Source: a virus. From it: a stretch of DNA of 64,000 nt. The stretch's first letter is position 1, and every line of letters starts with the position of its first letter. The translations under genes and the position numbers were made by a program. Shown here one piece after another: positions 31,596-38,852 of this stretch. The stretch is taken from the IMG/VR virus record IMGVR_UViG_3300035180_000246, positions 1 to 64,000 of that record; one strand, given 5' to 3'. Under the pieces are notes generated by a model. It ran no database searches, was not told the origin of the DNA, and saw nothing but the letters and a program-made list of their open reading frames with translations.

Positions 31596-31715
31596 TTATA
31601 GACTTAACTGAGTCAAGTCAAATTCTTCCCACTCGAATTCATACTCAGATTCACATACTGAATCAGTATTAAAGTTCAGCTCTAACATGAGAGCATAAAT
31701 ATCATCGTAATCCAT
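31596..31715 (-). CDS. Very acidic 39-residue protein
   Basis: Short frame with AAGGAG 7 nt before the ATG. The peptide (MDYDDIYALMLELNFNTDSV then CESEYEFEWEEFDLTQLSL) has 12 Asp/Glu and not one Lys, Arg or His, so its net charge is about -12. Flanked by a terminator downstream and placed directly before the phage RNA polymerase gene. Small acidic early phage proteins often mimic DNA or block host enzymes (T7 Ocr, T7 gp2 as analogues, no sequence similarity). Function inferred only from charge and place. Confidence 0.6.
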   Translation of the reverse strand: MDYDDIYALMLELNFNTDSVCESEYEFEWEEFDLTQLSL

Positions 31716-31783
31716 TTGATTACTCCTTAATTAAGATTGAAATAACTATTGAACAGTTTTAAGACTTGTTCAGGTCTCAAGAG

Positions 31784-32110
31784 TTAAGATTTCTTAGCCA
31801 TTAGCTCCTTAATGCTAGGCTTAGAATTAATACGAGCTTGTTGCTCCTCTTTAGAGATTAACTCTTTAACAGTATCAAGGGTGCAGTTCTTTAGAAACCA
31901 CAACACTTCTTCTTCACTTTCAGCAGTGAAGTCACTGTTTTTGTTAAACTGTTCAAGATCAACACGCAATAACACGCCCATTACTGGACGGATAGACCCG
32001 TCTTCATGCGCTGTCGCCAGCGAAAAGGTCTTGAACTCAGACTTGGCATTGCTAACAGCTTGTAAGCCAGTAGTTGAAGCAGAAACAGAAGCTAAATTGA
32101 TTGTACGCAT
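31784..32110 (-). CDS. Hypothetical early protein, 108 aa
   Basis: Soluble protein (INLASVSASTTGLQAVSNAK near the start) with a C-terminal basic-acidic helix (KELISKEEQQARINSKPSI, ELMAKKS). An AAAGGA site precedes the ATG. GC-richer middle (AHEDGSIRPVMGVLLRVD). No family recognised. Confidence 0.6.
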   Translation of the reverse strand: MRTINLASVSASTTGLQAVSNAKSEFKTFSLATAHEDGSIRPVMGVLLRVDLEQFNKNSDFTAESEEEVLWFLKNCTLDTVKELISKEEQQARINSKPSIKELMAKKS

Positions 32111-32187
32111 GATGAAGTCCTTTGAGCATATTGCTCATTAATTAAGATTGAAACAAATAAAACAAATAGATACAGAGAATCTGCATC

Positions 32188-32225
32188 AAAAAAGAAAGAG
32201 CAACAGTTCAATACACACTGCTCTT
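32188..32225 (-). terminator. Leader hairpin or terminator upstream of the 31784 gene
   Basis: On the - strand AAGAGCA ... TGCTCTT (extended by an inner CAGT/ACTG pairing) is followed by TCTTTTTT. It lies between an extended -10 candidate at 32228-32236 and the gene at 32110, so it could be an attenuator-like hairpin at the 5' end of that mRNA rather than the end of a transcript. Confidence 0.5.
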
Positions 32226-32227
32226 GA

Positions 32228-32236
32228 GATATAACA
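32228..32236 (-). promoter_or_regulatory. Possible extended -10 promoter (TGTTATATC)
   Basis: On the - strand TGT-TATATC fits an extended -10 box; no clear -35 is seen. It would start a transcript just before the leader hairpin of the 31784 gene, immediately behind the terminator at 32262. Confidence 0.3.
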
Positions 32237-32261
32237 CAGTAAAGTGTGTAATTAGATGAGT

Positions 32262-32288
32262 AAAAAAGTAACTCCCCAAAGGGAGTTA
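32262..32288 (-). terminator. Terminator after the 32304 gene
   Basis: On the - strand TAACTCCC-TTTG-GGGAGTTA (8-bp stem) is followed by C and six T. Lies 15 nt past the stop of the 129-residue gene. Confidence 0.85.
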
Positions 32289-32303
32289 GCTTGGGAAAGG
32301 GAG

Positions 32304-32693
32304 TTAACAGATTTGCATCTTACTCCCTAATGTATGCATCATTTCGATATACTCTTCGAAGAAGCATCTTGGAATTTGCATATTACATACTACCATCTTG
32401 GTATGTAAAGCAAAGGCTTGATTGAACGCGCTAGAATACCTGTCAAGGTATCCTACAAGCCTTTTAATACGTATTTCTCTATACGGATCATTGAAATTAT
32501 TGACCCATGATAGGTCAAGAATAACTTTATGACTTAACCCTAAACGGGCTAAGGAATGAGGGCAGAACTCTGCCACATGTACTTCTTCAAATGTAGCTAG
32601 TGCATTTGAGTAGTATCCTGCATGATCGCCACAAAGAATATCACTTTTTAGGTGATGAGCTAAAGCCAATGGTACGAACACTTCGTATTTCAT
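32304..32693 (-). CDS. Hypothetical early protein, 129 aa
   Basis: A strong AGGAGG ribosome site is 5 nt before the ATG, so it should be highly translated. The protein has 5 Cys and several His (FVPLALAHHLKSDILCGDH, CPHSLARLGLSHK) and a helical end. It is a single-gene transcription unit with its own terminator. Not recognised. Confidence 0.65.
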   Translation of the reverse strand: MKYEVFVPLALAHHLKSDILCGDHAGYYSNALATFEEVHVAEFCPHSLARLGLSHKVILDLSWVNNFNDPYREIRIKRLVGYLDRYSSAFNQAFALHTKMVVCNMQIPRCFFEEYIEMMHTLGSKMQIC

Positions 32694-32828
32694 ATAACCT
32701 CCTAGGTTATTTTAAGATTTGAGAAAGAATTAGAGAATTAATACAGACTTGTTTATCTGCATCCAATAAAGAAAGAGCACTAGTACTATTTACGCTGATC
32801 TATGGGTATAGCTAAGTGTATAAATGAT

Positions 32829-32846
32829 TACCTATAGTTATAGGTA
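32829..32846. promoter_or_regulatory. 18-bp near-palindrome, possible operator
   Basis: TACCTATA and TATAGGTA are exact reverse complements around a 2-nt centre. It could be a protein-binding operator or a short hairpin in the 5' leader of the 32304 gene. Confidence 0.35.
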
Positions 32847-32937
32847 GTATTTAGGATTACTGAAAAGTGAATATGTGCTTTGTCTTAAGGGTGAGTTAAG
32901 GATAATTCTAGGTATAGTTAGTAACACTGATTAACAG

Positions 32938-32953
32938 TAACAATTAATTGTTA
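32938..32953. promoter_or_regulatory. 16-bp perfect palindrome, possible operator
   Basis: TAACAATT/AATTGTTA without a spacer; lacks a loop, so it suits a dimeric DNA-binding protein better than an RNA hairpin. Confidence 0.35.
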
Positions 32954-33086
32954 ACACTTGTAACACTTATAACAGTACTGACAGCAGTAGCAGTAGCCCT
33001 ACTAGCCCTAACAGTAGTAACAGTGATAGTACCCTCTCTCGATGTACTGGATTGTGTGTGTGTGTGTTGTGTGTGTTTTTGTTTGG

Positions 33087-33118
33087 AAAAAAAAAATACC
33101 CCACCCGAAGGTGAGGAT
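33087..33118 (-). terminator. Terminator after the 33124 gene
   Basis: On the - strand CCTCACC-TTCG-GGTGGGG (7 bp with one G-T and the stable TTCG loop), then TA and ten T. Confidence 0.88.
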
Positions 33119-33123
33119 TTAGA

Positions 33124-33351
33124 TTAGTCTTGCTTTTTGCTAAGCTCTTTGAGGTATACAACGGTTGCAATAGAGCCTGCGATTAAGGCCCAAAAACCTA
33201 CAATACTTAACTTAGCAGAGCTTACGATATAAGCCCAGATACTAGCTGACTCTAGAACGTCTAGCGTTGGAGCTACTCCGTCAGCTTGGTAAGCTTGAGA
33301 CGCAATGCTAGATGTTTTAACAGACTTGATAGTACGAGTTGTAGTAGCCAT
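33124..33351 (-). CDS. First leftward gene: early membrane protein, paralogue of the 29433 gene
   Basis: A 75-residue protein. The N-terminal half (RTIKSVKTSSIASQAYQADG, APTLDVLESASIWAYIVSSA) is highly similar to the 29433 product; a single helix (LSIVGFWALIAGSIATVVYL) and a short charged end (KELSKKQD) follow. AAGGA precedes the ATG. It is the first gene leftwards from the divergent control region and has its own terminator. Retention of two copies suggests a function in early host takeover or exclusion; not known. Confidence 0.7.
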   Translation of the reverse strand: MATTTRTIKSVKTSSIASQAYQADGVAPTLDVLESASIWAYIVSSAKLSIVGFWALIAGSIATVVYLKELSKKQD

Positions 33352-33470
33352 GATGATTGTCCTTAAGATTAATGCGGCAAGATTGCCAATAAAGAAAGTA
33401 ATGCTTAAGAATTACTCCATAAGTAAGATATGGGGGGGGGTATACCAGGCTAATCACTCTCAGAATGATA

Positions 33471-33531
33471 GTAATACACTCGTACCAAAATTATAAAAGT
33501 TGTAAAAACCTGTGATACACTCATACCAAAA
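33471..33531. repeat. Two 20-bp direct repeats in the divergent control region
   Basis: GTAATACACTCGTACCAAAA at 33471-33490 and GTGATACACTCATACCAAAA at 33512-33531 match at 18 of 20 bases with a 41-bp period (about four helical turns). The AATACACTC core faintly resembles the T7-type promoter start TAATACGACTC. They may be phage polymerase promoters, or binding sites for a regulator, between the two divergent operons. A run of nine G lies just to the left (33432-33440). Confidence 0.6.
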
Positions 33532-33559
33532 ATAAAAAATTCCAAAAAACCTGAAAAAG

Positions 33560-33589
33560 TTGACTATAACCTATCCTTAATGCTATCTT
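33560..33589 (+). promoter_or_regulatory. Sigma-70-like promoter of the rightward operon
   Basis: TTGACT at 33560-33565 and TATCTT at 33584-33589 are separated by 18 nt, with TGC directly before the -10 (extended -10). The start would be near 33596, 20 nt before the first gene. Confidence 0.6.
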
Positions 33590-33616
33590 ATAAACATCAG
33601 GTATAAAGGAACATTT

Positions 33617-34342
33617 ATGGAACAAGAAGTATTAGAGTCACAGGTAGCTACCACTACTATCAGTGACGATCTACTCAAGAACAGCTTACCTAAGCATCTA
33701 AGAGGGTTAGTTACTGACTCCTTGGTTTCTACTGTTAACAGTATTGCTAATACAGATGGAGTAATGAGAGAAAGCTTTAGAGATAATCTCATTGGTTACA
33801 TGCATGTATTGCAAGATGGTAAGTATAAGATTCAAGATTATATTAGTGCTGTAAGATACTGCAGCTATAGACTAATGGGTAGAGGTATTAGTGATAGTTA
33901 TCGTAGTACATTCCCAGATAGATATGCTAGACTAATTCAAGAAGGTGCTAGTGCTAATCATGTTAGTGGGTTTGCTAGTGCTTATAATAAGAATAAGTTA
34001 GTTAATCTTATTATGGAACAGAGTTTAATACCTACTTATGTATTGAACCAAGACATCTATCAAGAAGCTATTAATGTACAAGCAGAACTAATGAGATCAG
34101 CTACTAGCGAGAAGGTTAGGAGTGATGCTGCTAATAGTTTACTGACTCATCTTAAACAACCTGAGACTAGAAAGATTGAGATTGAGATGGGTGTTAAAGA
34201 GAGTAAGAGTATTGATGAATTAAGAGAAGCTACTAGAGCGTTAGCTCAAGCACAGTTAGTTGCTATTAATGCTGGCACAATGAGTGTAGTTGATGTAGCT
34301 CATAGTAAAATTATCCAAGGTACATGTGAGGAGCATGAGTGA
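33617..34342 (+). CDS. Probable small terminase subunit
   Basis: A 241-residue, mostly helical protein, first gene of the structural operon and two genes before the large terminase. A 100-residue core (IQDYISAVRYCSYRLMGRGI, FPDRYARLIQEGASANHVSG) looks like a helical DNA-recognition domain, and a C-terminal helix (ELREATRALAQAQLVAINAG) could oligomerise. Identity is inferred from place and size; N4-like phages have a similar gene here. AGA and AGT codons are very common, matching the tRNA-Arg(TCT). Confidence 0.5.
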   Translation: MEQEVLESQVATTTISDDLLKNSLPKHLRGLVTDSLVSTVNSIANTDGVMRESFRDNLIGYMHVLQDGKYKIQDYISAVRYCSYRLMGRGISDSYRSTFPDRYARLIQEGASANHVSGFASAYNKNKLVNLIMEQSLIPTYVLNQDIYQEAINVQAELMRSATSEKVRSDAANSLLTHLKQPETRKIEIEMGVKESKSIDELREATRALAQAQLVAINAGTMSVVDVAHSKIIQGTCEEHE

Positions 34343-34692
34343 TGTTAAAACATAAAGCTGTTAACTTATTTCTAGAAAAGTTTAGGAATACAAGTGAGGT
34401 TAGAGATATAGCTTCTAAGACTAGTAAAGTTATGTTAAAAGAAATTACTTTAGATAATCTAGAAGATATTACTAGGATCATGCGATATAACGCTAACGGT
34501 TCTGTGTATATGCCTATTGTAGAAGAGTTTGATTTAGAAGGTAAAGTTGCTAAATGCGGTATGGTACTGGTAAATTATAAAGAAGATCTTCTTGGTTTAT
34601 ATTTAGGTATTGGGTACTTTGATGTACCTGAAGAAGGTACAATATTAATAATCAATAAAGAAAATTTAGATCTACTGTATCCCTTGGTTTAA
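34342..34692 (+). CDS. Hypothetical protein, 116 aa
   Basis: The ATG at 34342 overlaps the stop of the gene before (TGATG), with GAGGAG 8 nt upstream. Mixed alpha/beta (VAKCGMVLVNYKEDLLGLYL). Placed between the terminase genes; unknown. Confidence 0.6.
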   Translation: MLKHKAVNLFLEKFRNTSEVRDIASKTSKVMLKEITLDNLEDITRIMRYNANGSVYMPIVEEFDLEGKVAKCGMVLVNYKEDLLGLYLGIGYFDVPEEGTILIINKENLDLLYPLV

Positions 34693-34721
34693 CTGTTCTT
34701 TTATGTGGAGACTGATGATTG

Positions 34722-36305
34722 ATGAATAAACCTATAAAGCAATCTGTAGAGCATTGGCTTAATCAAGTTGATTACGGTGATGATATTAACTACGTCCCTA
34801 GTGAGTTCTCACTAGAGTTTGTTAACTTTATTAAGTTGGTTAATGGTACTGAAGGGGAAGAGAACTTAACTCCTATCATCCATTATAAGATGTTGGATCA
34901 GATTGCTGGAGGTAAGTCTAACACACTTAACATGTTGTTTCGTGGTTCAGGTAAGACTACTGTATTTGGTGAGTATATGTTCTTATACCTTGCTACTTAT
35001 GGGGAATTACCTGACTTCGGGAGAATTGATCTAGCTATCTATGTTAGTGATAGTGTAGAGAACGGTGTAAAGAATATGAGGAAGAACTTAGAGTTTAGGT
35101 GGGAGAATAGTGAGTTTTTACAGCAGTATGTCCCTGAAGCTAAGTTTACTGATATTAGATGGGAGTTTATTAATAAAGACGGGAAGAGGCTTATCATCAA
35201 AGGGTATGGTGCATTAACTGGGGTTCGCGGTAGTAAAGAGATGGGTAAGAGACCTAACTTTGCACTACTAGATGACTTGGTTTCCGATGATGGTGCTAGA
35301 AGTCCTACAATTACAGCCAGTATTGAAGATACTGTATACAAGGCTATTGATTATGCATTACATCCCACAAGACGTAAAATTATTTGGAACGGTACTCCGT
35401 TCAACAGCAACGATCCTTTATACAAAGCTGCAGAATCTGGTGCATGGCATGTCAACGTGTTTCCTGTGTGTAACACTTTCCCGTGCAGTCCAGAAGAGTT
35501 TAGAGGAGCGTGGGAAGATCGATTTACATATGAGTATGTTAGAACTCAATATGATAAAGCAGTCCTTGCAGGGAAGGTAGATAGCTTCATGCAAGAGTTA
35601 ATGTTAAGAATTATTAGTGATGATGATAGGTTAGTCTTCGATCATGACTTAGTGTGGTACGATTCTAAGAGAGTTCAGCAGAATAAAGAAAGGTTTAACT
35701 TCTATATTACTACTGACTTTGCTACTAGTGAAGGTAAGGCTAGTGACTTTAGTGTTATAAGCGTATGGGCTTACAATAATAATGGTGACTGGTTACTAGT
35801 AGACGGTATCTGTGCTAGGCAGTTAATGGATAAGAATATTGATGATCTATTTAGATTGGCTCAGATGTATAGACCTCAACAGGTAGGTATTGAGGTATCT
35901 GGTCAGCAGGGAGGTTTTATCTCTTGGATCTATGATCAGATGGCTACTAGAAACATTTACTTTACTTTGGCTAGTGAAAATAATAATGGTAGAGCAGGTA
36001 TTAGACCAGCCACTAATAAGATGGAAAGATTCAACGTAGTACTTCCTTGGTTTAAAACTAAGAAGATTTGGCTACCAGAGGATATGCGTGAGCATCCTTT
36101 AGTGTTAGAATTATTGGAAGAATTGAAATATGCTTCACCTAAAGGGTTTAAGAGTAAACATGATGATGCTATCGATACGGTATCTATGTTAGCTAAACTA
36201 ACTCCTTGGAAGCCTACAGAAGAGACTGTAAATACAAAGACAGGTGATATGTTTGAAGATGAGCCTGAGTTGACTGGTGGAGCTTATAGCTCGTACATTG
36301 TATAA
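34722..36305 (+). CDS. terL: Terminase large subunit (N4 gp68-like)
   Basis: Packages DNA into the head: ATPase plus nuclease. Walker A FRGSGKTT near residue 74, Walker B FALLDDLV near 179, motif III-like WNGTPFNSND near 224; nuclease residues YITTDFATSEGKASDFSV near 328 and KHDDAIDTVSML near 478. Length 527 equals that of N4-type terminases. ATG at 34722 is preferred over a TTG one codon earlier; GGAGA is upstream. Confidence 0.93.
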   Translation: MNKPIKQSVEHWLNQVDYGDDINYVPSEFSLEFVNFIKLVNGTEGEENLTPIIHYKMLDQIAGGKSNTLNMLFRGSGKTTVFGEYMFLYLATYGELPDFGRIDLAIYVSDSVENGVKNMRKNLEFRWENSEFLQQYVPEAKFTDIRWEFINKDGKRLIIKGYGALTGVRGSKEMGKRPNFALLDDLVSDDGARSPTITASIEDTVYKAIDYALHPTRRKIIWNGTPFNSNDPLYKAAESGAWHVNVFPVCNTFPCSPEEFRGAWEDRFTYEYVRTQYDKAVLAGKVDSFMQELMLRIISDDDRLVFDHDLVWYDSKRVQQNKERFNFYITTDFATSEGKASDFSVISVWAYNNNGDWLLVDGICARQLMDKNIDDLFRLAQMYRPQQVGIEVSGQQGGFISWIYDQMATRNIYFTLASENNNGRAGIRPATNKMERFNVVLPWFKTKKIWLPEDMREHPLVLELLEELKYASPKGFKSKHDDAIDTVSMLAKLTPWKPTEETVNTKTGDMFEDEPELTGGAYSSYIV

Positions 36306-36323
36306 GTAAGGATTTTATATACT

Positions 36324-36611
36324 ATGAGCAATGTTTATTATGTAAAACTTAATGCACAAAATAGAGTACTGAAGAGTAAAGTATATCCTAATACTACATC
36401 AGATGCTGTTAAGTTCCCTCCTTCAGATATGATTGATATTACAGATCAAGTAAAAGATGGGGTATCACTTTCAAAAGTAGCAGCAAAAGTTGTGAATAAT
36501 GTCAATAAAGATATGTACTTCATCAATGGAGAATTTATCATTATTGATAGATACTCATTCAATGATGCTATAAAGTTAGAAAAATTACTAGAAAGTGGTA
36601 ATGCAAATTAA
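36324..36611 (+). CDS. Hypothetical protein, 95 aa (first gene of the cupin/PP-loop insert)
   Basis: An unrecognised small protein (VYYVKLNAQNRVLKSKVYPN; SKVAAKVVNNVNKDMYFING; EFIIIDRYSFNDAIKLEKLL). It is followed at 12 nt by the cupin gene. It might be the substrate or carrier of the two enzymes behind it, or a structural decoration protein. Nothing in its sequence decides this. Confidence 0.6.
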   Translation: MSNVYYVKLNAQNRVLKSKVYPNTTSDAVKFPPSDMIDITDQVKDGVSLSKVAAKVVNNVNKDMYFINGEFIIIDRYSFNDAIKLEKLLESGNAN

Positions 36612-36623
36612 GGGTACTGATCC

Positions 36624-37229
36624 ATGTTTAACATTGTAAAAATACCTGCAGGAGATACTGCTGTACTCCAGTCAAGCAGTTATGATTTATATACCTATAC
36701 TGTGTATGTAGGTGAACACGTAGTAGATATCCCTTTAGGCGATTCTTTATGGTTAATTGGTGATACCTGTGCCAGTGTACATAGAGGTGGTACTAAAGTT
36801 AGAAGTGAATCTTTAGCTGTATTAATCAGAGGTTACCAATGTGAAAGTAAAGCATCTAGTTATGAGAGTATGGTAAATTTACCGTATATTAATGGCTGTA
36901 GTTCACAACAAGTGTTCCCTCCTGTAAGACATGGTGATCCTACGCTACAGCTGCTGTATATGCCTAAAGGTACTAAAGAACAAGCTCACCATATCCACTC
37001 AACTGTTAGAGTGGTTAGGGTTATTGGTGGAAGTGGTTACAGTATTCAAGGTATGACAGATGAGTCTAAAGTTCCGTTAAATCCTGGCGATGTGCTAGTG
37101 CTTGATAAGATGACACCACACCACTTTATTACTGAAGATGCTTACTTACTTGTAGCACCTATGCATGTGTATAGCTCTACAGTATTAGAGAATAATCATC
37201 CAATGCGTAATGGTACATTTGAAATTTAG
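36624..37229 (+). CDS. Cupin-domain protein
   Basis: A 201-residue protein whose second half is a cupin barrel. Motif 1 is AHHIHSTVRVVRVIGG (His122, His123, His125; the usual Glu is missing) and motif 2 is PLNPGDVLVLDKMTPHHF (His166/167), which together can hold a metal. Residues 1-90 form a different domain (VDIPLGDSLWLIGDTCASVH). Cupins are oxygenases, isomerases or sugar/amino-acid modifying enzymes. The gene lies directly before an asparagine-synthetase-like gene, suggesting joint action on one small substrate. Confidence 0.8.
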   Translation: MFNIVKIPAGDTAVLQSSSYDLYTYTVYVGEHVVDIPLGDSLWLIGDTCASVHRGGTKVRSESLAVLIRGYQCESKASSYESMVNLPYINGCSSQQVFPPVRHGDPTLQLLYMPKGTKEQAHHIHSTVRVVRVIGGSGYSIQGMTDESKVPLNPGDVLVLDKMTPHHFITEDAYLLVAPMHVYSSTVLENNHPMRNGTFEI

Positions 37230-37242
37230 TAGGAGTATTCGT

Positions 37243-38130
37243 ATGTTAGGTTTAGAAAATTCAGCAGATTCTGTAAGATTCTTTCAGTTTTTTGGTGTAA
37301 TACCTTGCGATAGGACAGGTACATTAGAAGGTTTAATCAATACTGTAAATACTGCCCCTACTGCTGAAGATAGAGTTGAGTACGTAAATACCACTTTTCA
37401 AGAATGTATTGATATGCAGATTGAAAAAATTAAAGCACATCCAATTAAAGATGTAGTACTTCTTTGGAGTGGCGGTATAGATTCTACTTTAGTATTCTAT
37501 GCTTTAGTTGCTGCTGGAATTACATTTAGTGTAGGTATGTCTTTATCATCTGTTAAAGAGTATCCTATGCTTGCTGCACAAATACAACAAGATGTATCAA
37601 CAGTAGGTAGTAGAATGTTTCCTACACTTCTAGCCTATGAGTTTATTAGAGAAATGCCTGAAGGATTCTTAGACAATAAGCTAGTAATTACTGGGGAAAT
37701 CGGAGATCAGTTAGTAGGTAGTGTACAAATGTTGAACTACACTGACCAACAAAGGTGTATGCCTTACGATGAAGTATTGAATACTAGTGAGTATGGTTTA
37801 TTTGATAACGTTATAAAAACACTTGTTAATACCGACAGTTTAACGTTAGGTGAATTTCTATGGGGCATGAATTTTGTATTTAAGTATCATGATGTATTAG
37901 ATAGGATTTCTGATAAACCTTTCTTTGGTACTGGTAGCATTGCTTTTAACTTTTTTGACAGCATACCTTTACAAGTATGGAGTATAAATAATTACAAGCA
38001 AAATGCTAATTTTACTAAACAAACTGACTACAAAAAAGTATATAAGCAGTACATTTACGATGCTAATGGTGATGAAGTGTACTTCAAGTATAAACGTAAA
38101 GTAGTGTCTTTACCTCAAATTAATAGATAA
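37243..38130 (+). CDS. Asparagine-synthetase-like PP-loop ATP pyrophosphatase
   Basis: A 295-residue protein with the AsnB synthetase domain but no glutaminase domain. The PP-loop is LLWSGGIDST (SGGIDS at 76-81), and ITGEIGDQLVGS near 160 matches the GE-x-(A/G)-D-x-L-x-G motif that binds ATP/Mg in asparagine synthetases. Such domains adenylate a carboxylate and form an amide, as in asparagine, beta-lactam and lasso-peptide cyclases. ATG at 37243 is chosen since AGGAG is 8 nt upstream, over 37210 inside the cupin gene. Substrate unknown; ammonia or an amine would have to come from elsewhere. Confidence 0.85.
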   Translation: MLGLENSADSVRFFQFFGVIPCDRTGTLEGLINTVNTAPTAEDRVEYVNTTFQECIDMQIEKIKAHPIKDVVLLWSGGIDSTLVFYALVAAGITFSVGMSLSSVKEYPMLAAQIQQDVSTVGSRMFPTLLAYEFIREMPEGFLDNKLVITGEIGDQLVGSVQMLNYTDQQRCMPYDEVLNTSEYGLFDNVIKTLVNTDSLTLGEFLWGMNFVFKYHDVLDRISDKPFFGTGSIAFNFFDSIPLQVWSINNYKQNANFTKQTDYKKVYKQYIYDANGDEVYFKYKRKVVSLPQINR

Positions 38131-38145
38131 TGTAAGTAGTGTGTG

Positions 38146-38154
38146 TGTTATAAT
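38146..38154 (+). promoter_or_regulatory. Extended -10 promoter before the tail operon
   Basis: TGT-TATAAT is a perfect extended -10 box; the -35 region is weak. It lies in the 79-nt spacer after the PP-loop gene and would restart transcription for the adaptor and tail genes, which suggests that the three-gene insert is separately expressed. Confidence 0.5.
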
Positions 38155-38209
38155 TTACCGTAAATAGATAAATTGATAACTAACTCTCAGCTGTATTGGA
38201 GTTTACTTA

Positions 38210-38848
38210 ATGTTAGTAAGTACTGTGTTAAATGATGTAGCTTCTGGAGATATTTATAATATAGCTCTAGGAGAGTCATTTAGAAATAATCCTTATAATG
38301 CTGCTAACGCTGATGCTGCCAATACTCTGATTAGCTATCTAAATCTAGCACTTACAGAATTGAGCACTAGGTTTAATATAAAAACAACTGTAGTTACTGT
38401 ACCTACTTATGAAGGTATTCGATTATATACGCTTAGAGATCCTGACTTAATTAGGGTACTTGAAGTGTATGATGATTTTGGAGTGCCTTTAACATTTCCG
38501 AATACAGTTGATGATCTTGATTCTTTTGACATTAAAGAAGTTACATTCAACACTTTTTTAGTAAACAATCCTTTAAATGACCTACACCTTAATTTTGTAT
38601 GTAAGATGCTACTTCCTGAAGTAACAGATATTTCAGAAGATATAGCTATTTCTAGAATGTTTTTAGAACCTGTATGTAACTACATAGCGTATAAAGCTTA
38701 TAGTTCTTTAGGTGGACCTAATAATCAAAAAACAAGTGATAGTTATTTTGCACGTTTTGAGAACAATTGTACAAAATTGTTAGAACGAGGATTTACAAAT
38801 AATCAAGAAAGCTTGTTTAAAAATGTACGTAACAAAGGCTTTGTATAA
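38210..38848 (+). CDS. Head-tail adaptor-like protein
   Basis: A 212-residue protein with the feel of podovirus adaptor/tail-tube-A proteins: repeated helices with NTLISYLNLALTELSTRFNI, then a strand region (GIRLYTLRDPDLIRVLEVYD) that is typical, and a C-terminal helical part with two Cys. It precedes the fibre genes and follows the terminase group, the place of N4 gp67. Assigned by general resemblance. Confidence 0.55.
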   Translation: MLVSTVLNDVASGDIYNIALGESFRNNPYNAANADAANTLISYLNLALTELSTRFNIKTTVVTVPTYEGIRLYTLRDPDLIRVLEVYDDFGVPLTFPNTVDDLDSFDIKEVTFNTFLVNNPLNDLHLNFVCKMLLPEVTDISEDIAISRMFLEPVCNYIAYKAYSSLGGPNNQKTSDSYFARFENNCTKLLERGFTNNQESLFKNVRNKGFV

Positions 38849-38852
38849 CATT

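Larger units (their letters stand above)
32694..33086 (-). other. 393-nt early spacer with palindromes and simple repeats
   Basis: No gene found. It holds (i) an 18-bp near-palindrome TACCTATA-gt-TATAGGTA at 32829-32846; (ii) a perfect 16-bp palindrome TAACAATTAATTGTTA at 32938-32953; (iii) a stretch of agcagtagcagtagcccta-type triplet repeats near 32980-33020; and (iv) a GT microsatellite at about 33054-33076. It ends with a leader element (32755-32779) shared with the 31784 gene. It is the long leader or control region of the 32304 gene. Confidence 0.6.

Noticed and set aside
32967-33170. 67-codon leftward frame over the GT repeat
   Set aside because: Low-complexity translation across a terminator and repeats; overlaps the real 33124 gene in another frame.
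33471-33531. True T7 promoter
   Set aside because: Only part of the T7 core is matched and the initiation part is absent; kept only as a repeat of unknown role.
36324-38130. Lasso-peptide gene cluster
   Set aside because: The PP-loop enzyme resembles lasso cyclases in domain only; there is no B-type protease, and the 95-residue protein lacks a leader/core pattern.
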